A stretch of DNA of 44,868 nt from Fidelibacterota bacterium. GTDB taxonomy: Bacteria; Fidelibacterota; Marinisomatia; Marinisomatales; Marinisomataceae. Under the pieces are notes generated by a model. The model did no database searches, was not told where the DNA came from, and worked only from the letters and a program-made list of their open reading frames with translations. Positions 36,632 to 44,191 of this stretch are shown here, piece by piece (positions within the stretch are counted from its first letter, which is position 1; every line of letters begins with the position of its first letter). The stretch is taken from positions 1 to 44,868 of the forward strand of contig JAFMFP010000004.1 of NCBI GenBank assembly GCA_017856055.1. Direction: 5' to 3'. Position numbers and translations under genes: made by a program.

Positions 36632-37391
36632 TTTCAACAAGTTGACTAAAGCTTTTTAACCATTTTTCATAATCTGCTGACTTAAATTGAATATATTTTT
36701 TGACTTGTTGATGAGGTAAAATTAAGAACGATTCATCTTCAATCCCTTTTAAAGCGCATTCAGCAACTTCTTCGGGAGATAAAATTCCATCTATAAATAA
36801 AGGATGATCTCTAGAAATATTATCAGCTAATCTTAACATGTCAGTATCGACTAATTGAGGACAAAGAATAGAAATTTTAATTCCTTTGGAATCATACATT
36901 ATTGAAAAGTTTTCAGCTAAACCAACAGCTGCATGCTTTGTCGTTGCATACCCTAATGAACCATTCATATTTAATAATCCTGCAGCTGAAACAGTGATTA
37001 AAAAATAACCACCTTTATTTTTAATCATTTCATTAAATAAATTTCTTGCTGCATAAACATGGGACATAACATTTATTTGCCACATTTTGTCCCATTCATC
37101 ATTCGATATATCTAAAGTACCTAGTTTTTGATATCCAGCATTGGAACAATAAATATCAATTGATCCATCGTTTTCAATAATTTTTTTGATTACAATAGCT
37201 ACCTGTTCTTCATTCGTTACATCAACCATATAGCCATTCGCATTGTACTGAGTTGCGATAGAAAAAATGTTGGGAGAAATATCAAGTAAATGAAGAGAAT
37301 TTAGGTCTTCTTTAGCGAACCTTTTTACAAGACCAAGTCCAATACCGGATGCTGCTCCAGTGATAACTACATTTTTATTTTTTAGGATCAT
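36621..37391 (-). CDS. short-chain dehydrogenase/reductase
   Basis: 256 aa. TGAASGIG at 11-18, SNAG at about 83-86, catalytic Ser135, Tyr148 and Lys152 (YATTK), then LCPQLVDTDM in place of the usual PG loop. Substrate unknown. The ATG lies only 12 bases after the tRNA-Lys 3' end and has no Shine-Dalgarno, so its message probably starts upstream of, or is released by processing of, the tRNA. Confidence 0.85.
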   Translation of the reverse strand: MILKNKNVVITGAASGIGLGLVKRFAKEDLNSLHLLDISPNIFSIATQYNANGYMVDVTNEEQVAIVIKKIIENDGSIDIYCSNAGYQKLGTLDISNDEWDKMWQINVMSHVYAARNLFNEMIKNKGGYFLITVSAAGLLNMNGSLGYATTKHAAVGLAENFSIMYDSKGIKISILCPQLVDTDMLRLADNISRDHPLFIDGILSPEEVAECALKGIEDESFLILPHQQVKKYIQFKSADYEKWLKSFSQLVENEK

Positions 37392-37403
37392 TGATTGAAT
37401 TTG

Positions 37404-37475
37404 TACCCCAGCAAGGACTCGAACCTTGAACCAATGGCTTAAGAGGCCACTGCTCTACCATTGAGCTACTGAGGC
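37404..37475 (-). tRNA. tRNA-Lys (anticodon CUU)
   Basis: The reverse complement folds fully: acceptor GCCTCAG/CTGGGGT, T8-A9, D-arm GCTC/GAGC, anticodon stem GTGGC/GCCAT with loop CTCTTAA (anticodon CTT), five-base variable loop, T-arm CAAGG/CCTTG with loop TTCGAGT, discriminator A73. 72 bases; CCA is not encoded. Body sequence resembles bacterial tRNA-Lys. It sits between csp (40 bases upstream) and an SDR gene (12 bases downstream) on the same strand. Confidence 0.96.
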
Positions 37476-37515
37476 AAAAAATCTTAAGCAAATTAATGAA
37501 GTTACTAACTAATAA

Positions 37516-37728
37516 TTAAACTGCTGTAACATTGACGGCTTTTTCTCCCTTATCATCTGTTTCCACTTCAAATTCAACTGCTTGATCTTGTTTCAAGCTT
37601 TTAAATCCTCTGTCAGAATTGATATTGGAGTAATGCACGAAAAGGTCTGAACCATCCTCTTTAAGGATAAATCCATAACCTTTCTTGTCGTTGAAGAACT
37701 TGACAGTACCTTTGTGTTTATCGCTCAT
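37516..37728 (-). CDS. csp: cold-shock domain protein
   Basis: 70-aa single CSD protein that binds single-stranded RNA/DNA and melts RNA structure. RNP1 KKGYGFI (about 15-21) and RNP2 DLFVHYS (28-34) are intact. Normal length for CspA-type proteins. Shine-Dalgarno-like GAGAG precedes the ATG. The 66-base upstream spacer has several weak promoter-like hexamers, none convincing. tRNA-Lys follows on the same strand. Confidence 0.95.
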   Translation of the reverse strand: MSDKHKGTVKFFNDKKGYGFILKEDGSDLFVHYSNINSDRGFKSLKQDQAVEFEVETDDKGEKAVNVTAV

Positions 37729-37794
37729 TCTACTCTCTTTATTAGTTAATAATTTTGGTCAATATTAATTAGTTATTTGTCTATAACCAACAAT

Positions 37795-38358
37795 TTATAT
37801 TTTTTTTAAACTTGTTTCTGAAATCTCTGTTGAGAGTTTATAGGCAACATATAGCGAAATAGAAAAGCACAAATCTCCAATGATACTGTTACCATAAAAA
37901 GGAATTGCTAGAGTATAGCAATGCAACAAGCCCTGGAAATTCAAGGCATACATTCCACTCGAAACCCAAACCCCAAAATTACTTACTAGGAAAAAAATTG
38001 TTGAACCTGAAAGACTTAATCCAACAACTTTTGGGAAATTGACAGTTTGAAATAGTTTAGCTTTAGTTAAAAAAGCAAAAAGGATAATAGGAGAATAAAT
38101 CCATATAAATCCAGGAGTAAGAATCTGAAAATCTGTGAAATAACCAGCATAAATATAATTATTGACAATTAAGTCACTTAAAAACATTGCTATAACTGGA
38201 ACTAATAAAAACGAAATTCCTTTTAATAATTGAGATGAGAATACCATTAATCCAATTAATGGGGTAACATTTGGAGGATGTGGTACGATTCTTCCAAGAA
38301 CTAAAATCAAAAGAACAACTACAAAGATGAGATAATTTCTATTTGTTTTTAAGATCAT
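37795..38358 (-). CDS. DUF6580-like membrane protein beside Ni-SOD
   Basis: 187 aa with five to six membrane segments. GRIVPHPPNVTPLIGLMVFSSQ near the N-terminus and SNFGVWVSSGMYALNFQGLLHCYTLAIPFYGNSIIGDL match DUF6580, a family resembling the substrate-binding (S) components of ECF transporters. No ECF ATPase or T component is nearby. The start lies inside sodN (20-base overlap), so it is translated with the Ni-SOD. A role in nickel or cofactor supply is a hypothesis only. Confidence 0.75.
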   Translation of the reverse strand: MILKTNRNYLIFVVVLLILVLGRIVPHPPNVTPLIGLMVFSSQLLKGISFLLVPVIAMFLSDLIVNNYIYAGYFTDFQILTPGFIWIYSPIILFAFLTKAKLFQTVNFPKVVGLSLSGSTIFFLVSNFGVWVSSGMYALNFQGLLHCYTLAIPFYGNSIIGDLCFSISLYVAYKLSTEISETSLKKI

Positions 38359-38800
38359 TTAAATGTGATTTTCCATGTTCATCAAAGTATAAATTAACAA
38401 AACTATTTAAGTTCGTTAATAAATTATTTGCATGACTCGTATCAATTGTTTGTTTGCATTTCATGGCATCAAGTAAAATTACATGCAATAGTTGCAGCTT
38501 TTGAAGATACAAACTATCTTTATCATTGATTTTAATTCTTTGAGTCAAAAAATATTCACTGATAATATTTTGAATTTCCTGAGCATGTTCTTCTTTGCTC
38601 ATTGTCCATCTTACTATTTGAAAACTTTGATTCTCATTCCCTTGATTATCTTTTATGAAATTCATTGTTTTGGTAATAGTCAAGACATGTTCTTCAATCA
38701 TCCTAATTCTCATGGCATCGTCATAAATACCACAGGGTAACTGGCAATGGGCCATGACTGTCGAAAATAAAAAAAGGAAGTATATTGCTATTTTTTGCAT
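38339..38800 (-). CDS. sodN: nickel superoxide dismutase with Sec-type signal peptide
   Basis: 153 aa. Residues 18-28 read HCQLPCGIYDD, the Ni-binding hook: after cleavage these become His1, Cys2, Cys6 and Tyr9, exactly the canonical Ni-SOD ligands. The preceding 17 residues form a signal peptide (MQKI, hydrophobic core, VMA) ending exactly before the His, so signal peptidase could mature the enzyme while exporting it. The rest is the expected helical bundle (WTMSKEEHAQEIQNIISEYF). Mature size about 136 aa, somewhat above Streptomyces Ni-SOD. Eight bases after the sulfotransferase gene; overlaps the DUF6580-like gene. No SodX-type protease nearby. Confidence 0.93.
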   Translation of the reverse strand: MQKIAIYFLFLFSTVMAHCQLPCGIYDDAMRIRMIEEHVLTITKTMNFIKDNQGNENQSFQIVRWTMSKEEHAQEIQNIISEYFLTQRIKINDKDSLYLQKLQLLHVILLDAMKCKQTIDTSHANNLLTNLNSFVNLYFDEHGKSHLNDLKNK

Positions 38801-38808
38801 TCTAAAAA

Positions 38809-39912
38809 CTAATTAAAGTATTTTTTATAAACAAAATCAAAATCTTGATGAATTTTCTTCTCAAGTAAATTAAAATATTCTAAGTCGAAATTTTTATGTT
38901 CAGATGAATAATTAGATGGATCATATTCTGATAGCAACTCTTTAAAATGTTTCGATTGTTGTAAATCTAAAAAAGCTGAAACATTATTCATAACCCATTG
39001 AAAATTCTGCATTAAATCAGAGTATTTTATAACCATAAAGCTATCAGGTTTTAGCTCTTTTATTAATTTTTCAGTCTCTTTATACCATATTTGTATTTCT
39101 TTATATGCAGATTCACGATATAGAATTCTTTCATTAGTATTTAGTCTATTACCAAACTTAATTTTTTCTTGCATAGAGAAATATGACACTAAAACTTCTT
39201 TTGGATCTCTTATAAGAAATATCATCTTAATATTTTGAAAAGTAGACTGAATTGTTTGTCCTTTAAATATAAATGGGTTTGCTTTCGACAAAATTTGAGA
39301 CTTGTTACTTAAGTAAAGTTGTTTTTTCCAAAATTGCTTCAAAAAATCGACAGAATCTCGATGGCGATTCATATTGGATGAATTGTTAATTAAAAATTTT
39401 GATGAAAGATTGGAAAACTTTTTGTCAGTTTTGTACCAAGGAATGAAATGATTTGAAATCCATTGAGAGTCTAATCGATGAAGAAACAGAAGCATTTCAT
39501 CCTCTTCAATCTTATTAATTTTAACTGAATGCCCACCCTTTCTTCCTTCAACGCGAGTCAATTGAAATTTTACTAGCAAACAATAAACTGGATTCAAAAT
39601 TTTTCTCAAAATAATTGAAGGGAAAATATAATCCCAAGTAGTATTACTTTGAAATTGATCTAGATTTGACAAAACCTTGTGGAAAAAAGTTGTACCGCTT
39701 CGATTGACTCCCATAATTAACACAGGATTATTTATTTTTATTTCTCGAAGCGAGGGAATAAATATCTTATCCAAAAAAAGAAATAGAGAATTGATTAAAT
39801 AATAAAATGGATAAATGGTTAAAAAAAGAATAGCAAAAACAATTTTTCCACTCCTGAGGAGGACAATTATTGAAATTACAAAAAGACCCAACGTGTTATT
39901 TGGGATTTTCAT
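38809..39912 (-). CDS. sulfotransferase-family protein
   Basis: 367 aa. N-terminal membrane segment(s) about 7-48, then a PAPS-dependent sulfotransferase fold: 5'-phosphosulfate loop MGVNRSGTTFFHKVL (Arg71-Thr75) and 3'-phosphate motif IRDPKEVLVSYFS (234-246, Ser243). Probably sulfates a lipid or glycan at the membrane (inference). It begins 10 bases after the 51-aa gene and is followed by sodN. Confidence 0.85.
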   Translation of the reverse strand: MKIPNNTLGLFVISIIVLLRSGKIVFAILFLTIYPFYYLINSLFLFLDKIFIPSLREIKINNPVLIMGVNRSGTTFFHKVLSNLDQFQSNTTWDYIFPSIILRKILNPVYCLLVKFQLTRVEGRKGGHSVKINKIEEDEMLLFLHRLDSQWISNHFIPWYKTDKKFSNLSSKFLINNSSNMNRHRDSVDFLKQFWKKQLYLSNKSQILSKANPFIFKGQTIQSTFQNIKMIFLIRDPKEVLVSYFSMQEKIKFGNRLNTNERILYRESAYKEIQIWYKETEKLIKELKPDSFMVIKYSDLMQNFQWVMNNVSAFLDLQQSKHFKELLSEYDPSNYSSEHKNFDLEYFNLLEKKIHQDFDFVYKKYFN

Positions 39913-39921
39913 TACAAAGAT

Positions 39922-40077
39922 TTAGCTTTTTTTTGCTTTTGGACTTTTTTTCTTTGTTTCTTTTTTAGCAGAAGTTTCTTTAACAGGTTTATTTTTTAAT
40001 AGGGATTGTATTTTTGACTTTAATCTTAATTTTCTTTTCTTGTGCTTAATATTGACTAATTTCTTTTTCTTGTTCAT
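39922..40077 (-). CDS. 51-aa highly basic protein
   Basis: Small frame starting ATG at 40077 with a purine-rich GGGAA upstream, ending TAA at 39922. It begins MNKKKKLVNIKHKKRKLRLK, and more than 40% of residues are Lys or Arg. The first half (about 5-28) could be an amphipathic basic helix; the second half is a Lys/Ser/Ala/Pro tail like nucleic-acid-binding tails. Its ATG overlaps the stop of the 36-aa gene (ATGA). Possibly a ribosome- or nucleic-acid-associated protein; no family recognised. Confidence 0.6.
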   Translation of the reverse strand: MNKKKKLVNIKHKKRKLRLKSKIQSLLKNKPVKETSAKKETKKKSPKAKKS

Positions 40078-40184
40078 TTCCCTTTGTCTCCTTTAAAAAC
40101 CATTAGATATAATCCAATATGCGCAGCGACAAAAACAATAAAAAAGAAAATTGGAAATAACAAATCATGCCAAAAGTTGCTCAT
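40074..40184 (-). CDS. 36-aa single-helix membrane protein
   Basis: ATG at 40184 with Shine-Dalgarno AGGT, TGA at 40074. The short N-terminus MSNFWHDL is followed by one membrane helix (about 8-29, including an AAH) and a basic KGDKGK tail. Size and shape resemble small accessory subunits of respiratory enzymes (CcoQ/CydX class), but no homology is claimed. Overlaps the 51-aa gene by ATGA and starts 12 bases after the GNAT stop. Confidence 0.55.
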   Translation of the reverse strand: MSNFWHDLLFPIFFFIVFVAAHIGLYLMVFKGDKGK

Positions 40185-40196
40185 TTTTATACCTAC

Positions 40197-40688
40197 TCAA
40201 TTAAGTTGTTTAATTAGGAACTGTACTTCTTTGGTTCCTTGCTCCGTAAATTGCGAACCACATTCTAGAAAATCAAATCTTTTATGAAATCTCAATGAAC
40301 CAGGATTTGGTGGCTGAATATTAACTTCACAAGTGATACTAGAAAAATTATTTAAGTTAGAAAAAGTAATTAGATCAAGATAAAAAGCTGTGCCAATTTT
40401 TCTATTTTGAAACTCTGGCATAATTGATATTCTATCAATATAAATAAAATTAGAGTATCTTTTGGACACCCATTGATAATTAGGGCTATCATAATTTTGA
40501 TCTTCCTTTAAACATAACAAGAATCCTGCAGGCTTTCCATTAAAGATAGCTACTTTTAAATAACAAGAATTTTCAATCAATAATTGAAGTTTATCTAAAG
40601 TCAAATTTCCAACCTGGGGCTTATTTAACTGATTACACTCAAAAATAAATTCTAAATAGTTTTTTGAAAAATCTTTGAGTTCAAGCAT
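40197..40688 (-). CDS. GNAT-family N-acetyltransferase
   Basis: 163 aa. Acetyl-CoA-dependent transferase fold: FIYIDRISIMPEFQNRKIGTAFYLDL (the beta4 / motif A region, with the pyrophosphate loop QNRKIGT), CEVNIQPPNPGSLRFHKRFDF (motif B with the Asn-Pro turn). Substrate unknown. Shine-Dalgarno GGAG upstream; starts three bases after the Yip1-like gene ends. Confidence 0.85.
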   Translation of the reverse strand: MLELKDFSKNYLEFIFECNQLNKPQVGNLTLDKLQLLIENSCYLKVAIFNGKPAGFLLCLKEDQNYDSPNYQWVSKRYSNFIYIDRISIMPEFQNRKIGTAFYLDLITFSNLNNFSSITCEVNIQPPNPGSLRFHKRFDFLECGSQFTEQGTKEVQFLIKQLN

Positions 40689-40691
40689 TGA

Positions 40692-41258
40692 TTATGCTCC
40701 AATTAATGGATTGGTTGTAGAAACAGCATTTTCTGCTATTCCAATAAAAAACCAGGTGAAGCCAATAAATAACATCAAAGAAATCATCATTAAAATCATC
40801 GCAACTATTGATACGCCGACAGCTCTAACAGTTGATTGAAAATCTAACGCTTGTCTGACTGCTACTGTAAATGCGGCAATTTGAAGAAAAGGGACCATCA
40901 CTTCAACAAGGCCACCTATGAAAGGAAATATTTTTAAGCCATATAAAAGACCTGGGGCCGAAGCAAAACCTAGAACTCTTAAGAGTTCTCCCGTATTCGA
41001 AGATGTAGTAGGCTCAGGTAAAATTTTTGTTCCCACAAAGACAATAAACATAGACCAAATTATCCACCTTACAACACTACCAAGAGCTCCTTGAGCTAAA
41101 ATAATTGGGTTTAAACTACCAATTATAATACCTTGAACGATTGAAACTAAAATAACAGTCATTAAGGCTTGGTTTGTTAGGGATTTATCGGACTCAACCA
41201 TTTCGTAAAATGCTACATCCAATGTTATTGCTTTATATAATTTTTGAAAATATGTCAT
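40692..41258 (-). CDS. Yip1-domain membrane protein
   Basis: 188 aa, about five membrane segments. GELLRVLGFASAPGLLYGLKIFPFIGGLVEV and AVRQALDFQSTVRAVGVSIVA match the Yip1 pattern (a first-half Gly/Pro-rich loop after two helices). Function in bacteria is not established. First gene of the minus-strand run that ends with sodN and the DUF6580-like gene. Shine-Dalgarno AAGG. Confidence 0.8.
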   Translation of the reverse strand: MTYFQKLYKAITLDVAFYEMVESDKSLTNQALMTVILVSIVQGIIIGSLNPIILAQGALGSVVRWIIWSMFIVFVGTKILPEPTTSSNTGELLRVLGFASAPGLLYGLKIFPFIGGLVEVMVPFLQIAAFTVAVRQALDFQSTVRAVGVSIVAMILMMISLMLFIGFTWFFIGIAENAVSTTNPLIGA

Positions 41259-41270
41259 CTGTTTACCTTC

Positions 41271-41657
41271 TTATAAGCTTCCTTCAATACAAGTGGTATC
41301 AAAACCTCCTCTTGTATTATAAATTGTAGTTATTTTTATACGATTTGTTTGAAGCAGTTTTTTCAAGTCTTTATAAATCCTCTTTGTCACTGCTTCTTGA
41401 TAGATACCAACATTTCTATAACTCACAAAATAATATTTTAATGATTTCAGCTCTACGCACTTACCACCCTCTGGATAATATTCAATGATAACATCTGCTA
41501 AATCTGGTAATCCGCTAAAGGGACATACGGCACTAAACTCTCTAGTCTCAGTTACAATATATTGATTAGGACTATCAAAAGAGAAAGATTCTAAAAAATC
41601 TGAATTGATAGTATCTTCAGATAAAAAATTAAATTGTCTTCCATCTGCTTTAGGCAT
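41271..41657 (-). CDS. queF: NADPH-dependent preQ0 reductase
   Basis: Reduces the nitrile of preQ0 to the amine of preQ1, a queuosine precursor. From the ATG at 41657 (128 aa, unimodular type): catalytic Cys45 in [10 protein letters not shown] with Asp52, and the QueF motif [15 protein letters not shown] strong Shine-Dalgarno (GGGGGG) sits four bases before this ATG; the open frame otherwise reaches a GTG at 41696 deep inside queD. Last gene of queC-E-D-F. Confidence 0.94.
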   Translation of the reverse strand: MPKADGRQFNFLSEDTINSDFLESFSFDSPNQYIVTETREFSAVCPFSGLPDLADVIIEYYPEGGKCVELKSLKYYFVSYRNVGIYQEAVTKRIYKDLKKLLQTNRIKITTIYNTRGGFDTTCIEGSL

Positions 41658-42018
41658 TTTCCCCCCAATAAGTACAACCATAGTTGTTACCTTCACTGAC
41701 TGTAATCGAATATAAAGACTTAAGATCCTTTTTCAAATTGTTCCAAATCCATTGAGCTAATAACTCAGTTGTAGGATTTTCAAGTCCCTGAACTTCATTT
41801 AAATATGAGTGATCCAAAATTGAGTGGATTTTTTGATTATATATTTGATCGATATCATAAAAGTCGACTACCCAACCTGATTTAGCATTTATGACATCTT
41901 TAATAGTCACTGTTATGTGAAAAGTATGTCCATGTATTTTAGCGCAAGGATGACTTGGATCTATTTTAGTCAGCTTTCTAGCAGCATGAAATTCATATTT
42001 TCTTTTTAGTTCAAACAT
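41650..42018 (-). CDS. queD: 6-carboxy-tetrahydropterin synthase
   Basis: Makes 6-carboxy-5,6,7,8-tetrahydropterin from dihydroneopterin triphosphate. 122 aa, PTPS fold. Zinc ligands His11, His29 and His31 (IHGHTF), catalytic Cys25 (HPCAKIHGH); VDFYDIDQI follows. Overlaps queE (TAATG) and the queF start by eight bases. The GTP cyclohydrolase that supplies its substrate is not in this window. Confidence 0.95.
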   Translation of the reverse strand: MFELKRKYEFHAARKLTKIDPSHPCAKIHGHTFHITVTIKDVINAKSGWVVDFYDIDQIYNQKIHSILDHSYLNEVQGLENPTTELLAQWIWNNLKKDLKSLYSITVSEGNNYGCTYWGENA

Positions 42019-42641
42019 TATTTTATTCCCATCAATTTATGAGTTTGCAAACTTAACTTCCATTTTGGATTTTTAATACAATAATTTACGCATTCTAACG
42101 TGCTTTTTTCTATCTCAATCCCATCCATAGGTTGGAGAAAAAAATGATCAAATTTTAATGATTCAAAAATTGAAGGATCAAAATTTTTTTGAGGATAAAC
42201 TAACTTTAATTCATTCCCAAATTTTAAAACTAGTTTCGAATTTGCTTTTGGACTAACGCAAATCCAATCGATATCATCTGGTGGTAAAATTGTCCCATTG
42301 GTTTCAATAGCAATCTCAAATCCTTTGCGGTGTACTTCATCTATCAATTTTTTATCTAATTGTAATAAAGGTTCTCCTCCAGTAAAAACAACAAATGGGC
42401 TATCATCTCCCTTCCATAAATTTTCAATTAAAGTTGCTAAGTTTTCTGATTGATATTTACCACCATTTTCACCATCAATCCCCCAAAAGTCAGTATCACA
42501 AAACTGACAAATAGCAGTTGATCTATCTTTTTCAAGACCAGACCAAAGATTACATCCCGAAAAACGACAAAAAACTGCAGGTCTTCCAGTGTGAAATCCT
42601 TCTCCTTGAAGTGTAAAATATATTTCTTTAATGGAATACAT
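42018..42641 (-). CDS. queE: 7-carboxy-7-deazaguanine synthase (radical SAM)
   Basis: Ring-contracting radical SAM enzyme making 7-carboxy-7-deazaguanine. 207 aa. The cluster motif is the QueE type CX14CX2C: Cys30, Cys45, Cys48. The SAM-binding TGGEPLLQ follows near 87-94. The N-terminal LQGEGFHTGRPAVF is the family start. TAATG overlaps with both neighbours. Confidence 0.95.
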   Translation of the reverse strand: MYSIKEIYFTLQGEGFHTGRPAVFCRFSGCNLWSGLEKDRSTAICQFCDTDFWGIDGENGGKYQSENLATLIENLWKGDDSPFVVFTGGEPLLQLDKKLIDEVHRKGFEIAIETNGTILPPDDIDWICVSPKANSKLVLKFGNELKLVYPQKNFDPSIFESLKFDHFFLQPMDGIEIEKSTLECVNYCIKNPKWKLSLQTHKLMGIK

Positions 42642-43315
42642 TATTGCAGGATTGGATCAATTAAATTTAACTCCTTAAACCCATTGATTCGCAAAATGCA
42701 AGCATCGCATTCTCGACAGGGAAGTCCCCTAATTGGATCATAACATGAATGTGTTAAAGAATAATCTACCCCAAGATTTAATCCCTTTGTAATAATTTCA
42801 GATTTCTTCAAATGTATCAAAGGAGTATGAATTCGAATTTTTTGTGACCCTTGGGAAAACTTTGTTGCAAAATTAGCCATTTCTTGAAAAGCATTGATAA
42901 ACTCAGGACGACAATCTGGATATCCACTATAGTCCAAAGCATTTACACCAATAAAAATATCAAAGATATTGTTGACCTCAGCATAGGCCAGAGCATAGGA
43001 TAAAAAAATGGTGTTACGCACTGGCACATAGGTGATAGGAATTTCCTCATCCATTTTTCTATTCTTTGGTACTTGAATGTTATCTGTTAACGCAGAATTC
43101 CCAAACTGTCTTAAGTCAATAGTTAAAATCTTATGATTATCAATTGATAATTTCTCCAGAATTTTCTTAGCGGCAGAGAGTTCGTATTTATGATTTTGTT
43201 CATAATCAAAACTAATGGCATGCACAATAAAATCTTGGTTAGCTTGATATAAGACTGTAGTTGAATCAAGCCCGCCACTAAATAAGACTACACAATGTTT
43301 TTTATCTTTTTTCAT
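42641..43315 (-). CDS. queC: 7-cyano-7-deazaguanine (preQ0) synthase
   Basis: ATP-dependent conversion of 7-carboxy-7-deazaguanine to preQ0. 224 aa from the ATG at 43315 (a TTG one codon earlier is less likely). PP-loop SGGLDSTT near the N-terminus, zinc-site cysteines in SCYDPIRGLPCRECDAC at the C-terminus. First gene of the que operon; the 50-base spacer before it contains no preQ1 riboswitch. Confidence 0.95.
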   Translation of the reverse strand: MKKDKKHCVVLFSGGLDSTTVLYQANQDFIVHAISFDYEQNHKYELSAAKKILEKLSIDNHKILTIDLRQFGNSALTDNIQVPKNRKMDEEIPITYVPVRNTIFLSYALAYAEVNNIFDIFIGVNALDYSGYPDCRPEFINAFQEMANFATKFSQGSQKIRIHTPLIHLKKSEIITKGLNLGVDYSLTHSCYDPIRGLPCRECDACILRINGFKELNLIDPILQ

Positions 43316-43368
43316 CAATGGAATATAAAAAAATTAGATTATAAATTAGGCCATAAATAACTTCATCA

Positions 43369-44187
43369 ATGCTAAAAGTCTCTGTAATTATTTCAACCTA
43401 CAACAAATCAGATTTTCTTGAGAAAGTTTTATGGGGGTATTCCAATCAAACCTATACAAATTTTGAGATTCTAATTGCTGATGATGGTTCAAGTCAAGAT
43501 CATCAGAGCAAGAATAAATCTAACCTCCTATTAAATAATTTGAAATATCAGTATGTCTATCATAATGATGATGGTTTTAGGAAATGTAGAATTCTTAACC
43601 AAGCTATTCTCCAAAGTAAGGGAGAATATTTAATTTTCTCAGATGGAGATTGTATTCCCGATCAAGATTTTGTAAAAAAACATGTATTGCTTGCTGAGAA
43701 AAATAAATTTTTGTCTGGCGGACATATACCTTTAAGCAAAAAAAACTCTTCTTCAGTTTCAAAAAATGATATAATCAGTCAACAAGTTTTCAAAAAATCA
43801 TTCTTGTTTAAAAAAGGTGAAAAAATATCAAAAAAATATCTCAAGCTGATTAAAAATAGTTTCATAGCAAGCATTTTAGATAAAGTGACAATCACCAAAC
43901 CTACATTTAATGGTAATAACAGTTCTGCTTGGAAGAAAGATATTCTCGAAGTGAATGGGTTTGATGAAAGAATGAAATACGGAGGATTAGATTGTGAAAT
44001 GGGCTATCGATTAAACAATCTTGGGATAAAAGGGAAACAAATACGACATCAATGTTCTCCATTACACCTTTACCATGATAGACCATATAAGAATGATTTG
44101 GATCGCAAGGCAAATCGAGTAATTCGACTTGAAACAATTTCTTCAAAAAAAACATTTACTAACCATGGAATTGAACAAACACAATAA
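43369..44187 (+). CDS. family 2 glycosyltransferase
   Basis: 272 aa. GT-A fold: VSVIISTYNKSDFLEKVL at the start, ADDGSS, the nucleotide-sugar/metal motif SDGDCIPD, and the C-terminal galactosyltransferase-like region GGLDCEMGYRLNNLG. Acts on surface polysaccharide or glycolipid precursors; the exact donor is unknown. Divergent from queC and followed five bases later by a CDP-glycerol-transferase-like gene. Confidence 0.88.
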   Translation: MLKVSVIISTYNKSDFLEKVLWGYSNQTYTNFEILIADDGSSQDHQSKNKSNLLLNNLKYQYVYHNDDGFRKCRILNQAILQSKGEYLIFSDGDCIPDQDFVKKHVLLAEKNKFLSGGHIPLSKKNSSSVSKNDIISQQVFKKSFLFKKGEKISKKYLKLIKNSFIASILDKVTITKPTFNGNNSSAWKKDILEVNGFDERMKYGGLDCEMGYRLNNLGIKGKQIRHQCSPLHLYHDRPYKNDLDRKANRVIRLETISSKKTFTNHGIEQTQ

Positions 44188-44191
44188 TCAA

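Noticed and set aside
37404-37475. tRNA-Lys as an integration site for a mobile element
   Set aside because: No integrase, no duplicated tRNA 3' end and no change in gene style was noticed on either side.
43319-43368. Possible preQ1 riboswitch before queC
   Set aside because: The spacer is only about 50 bases, AT-rich, and lacks the GGTTC/CTAG stem and A-rich tail of known preQ1 riboswitches.
43311-43371. Ten-base direct repeat TTCATCAATG at both divergent gene starts (queC and the glycosyltransferase)
   Set aside because: Only two copies, AT-rich and built around the start codons themselves; likely chance.
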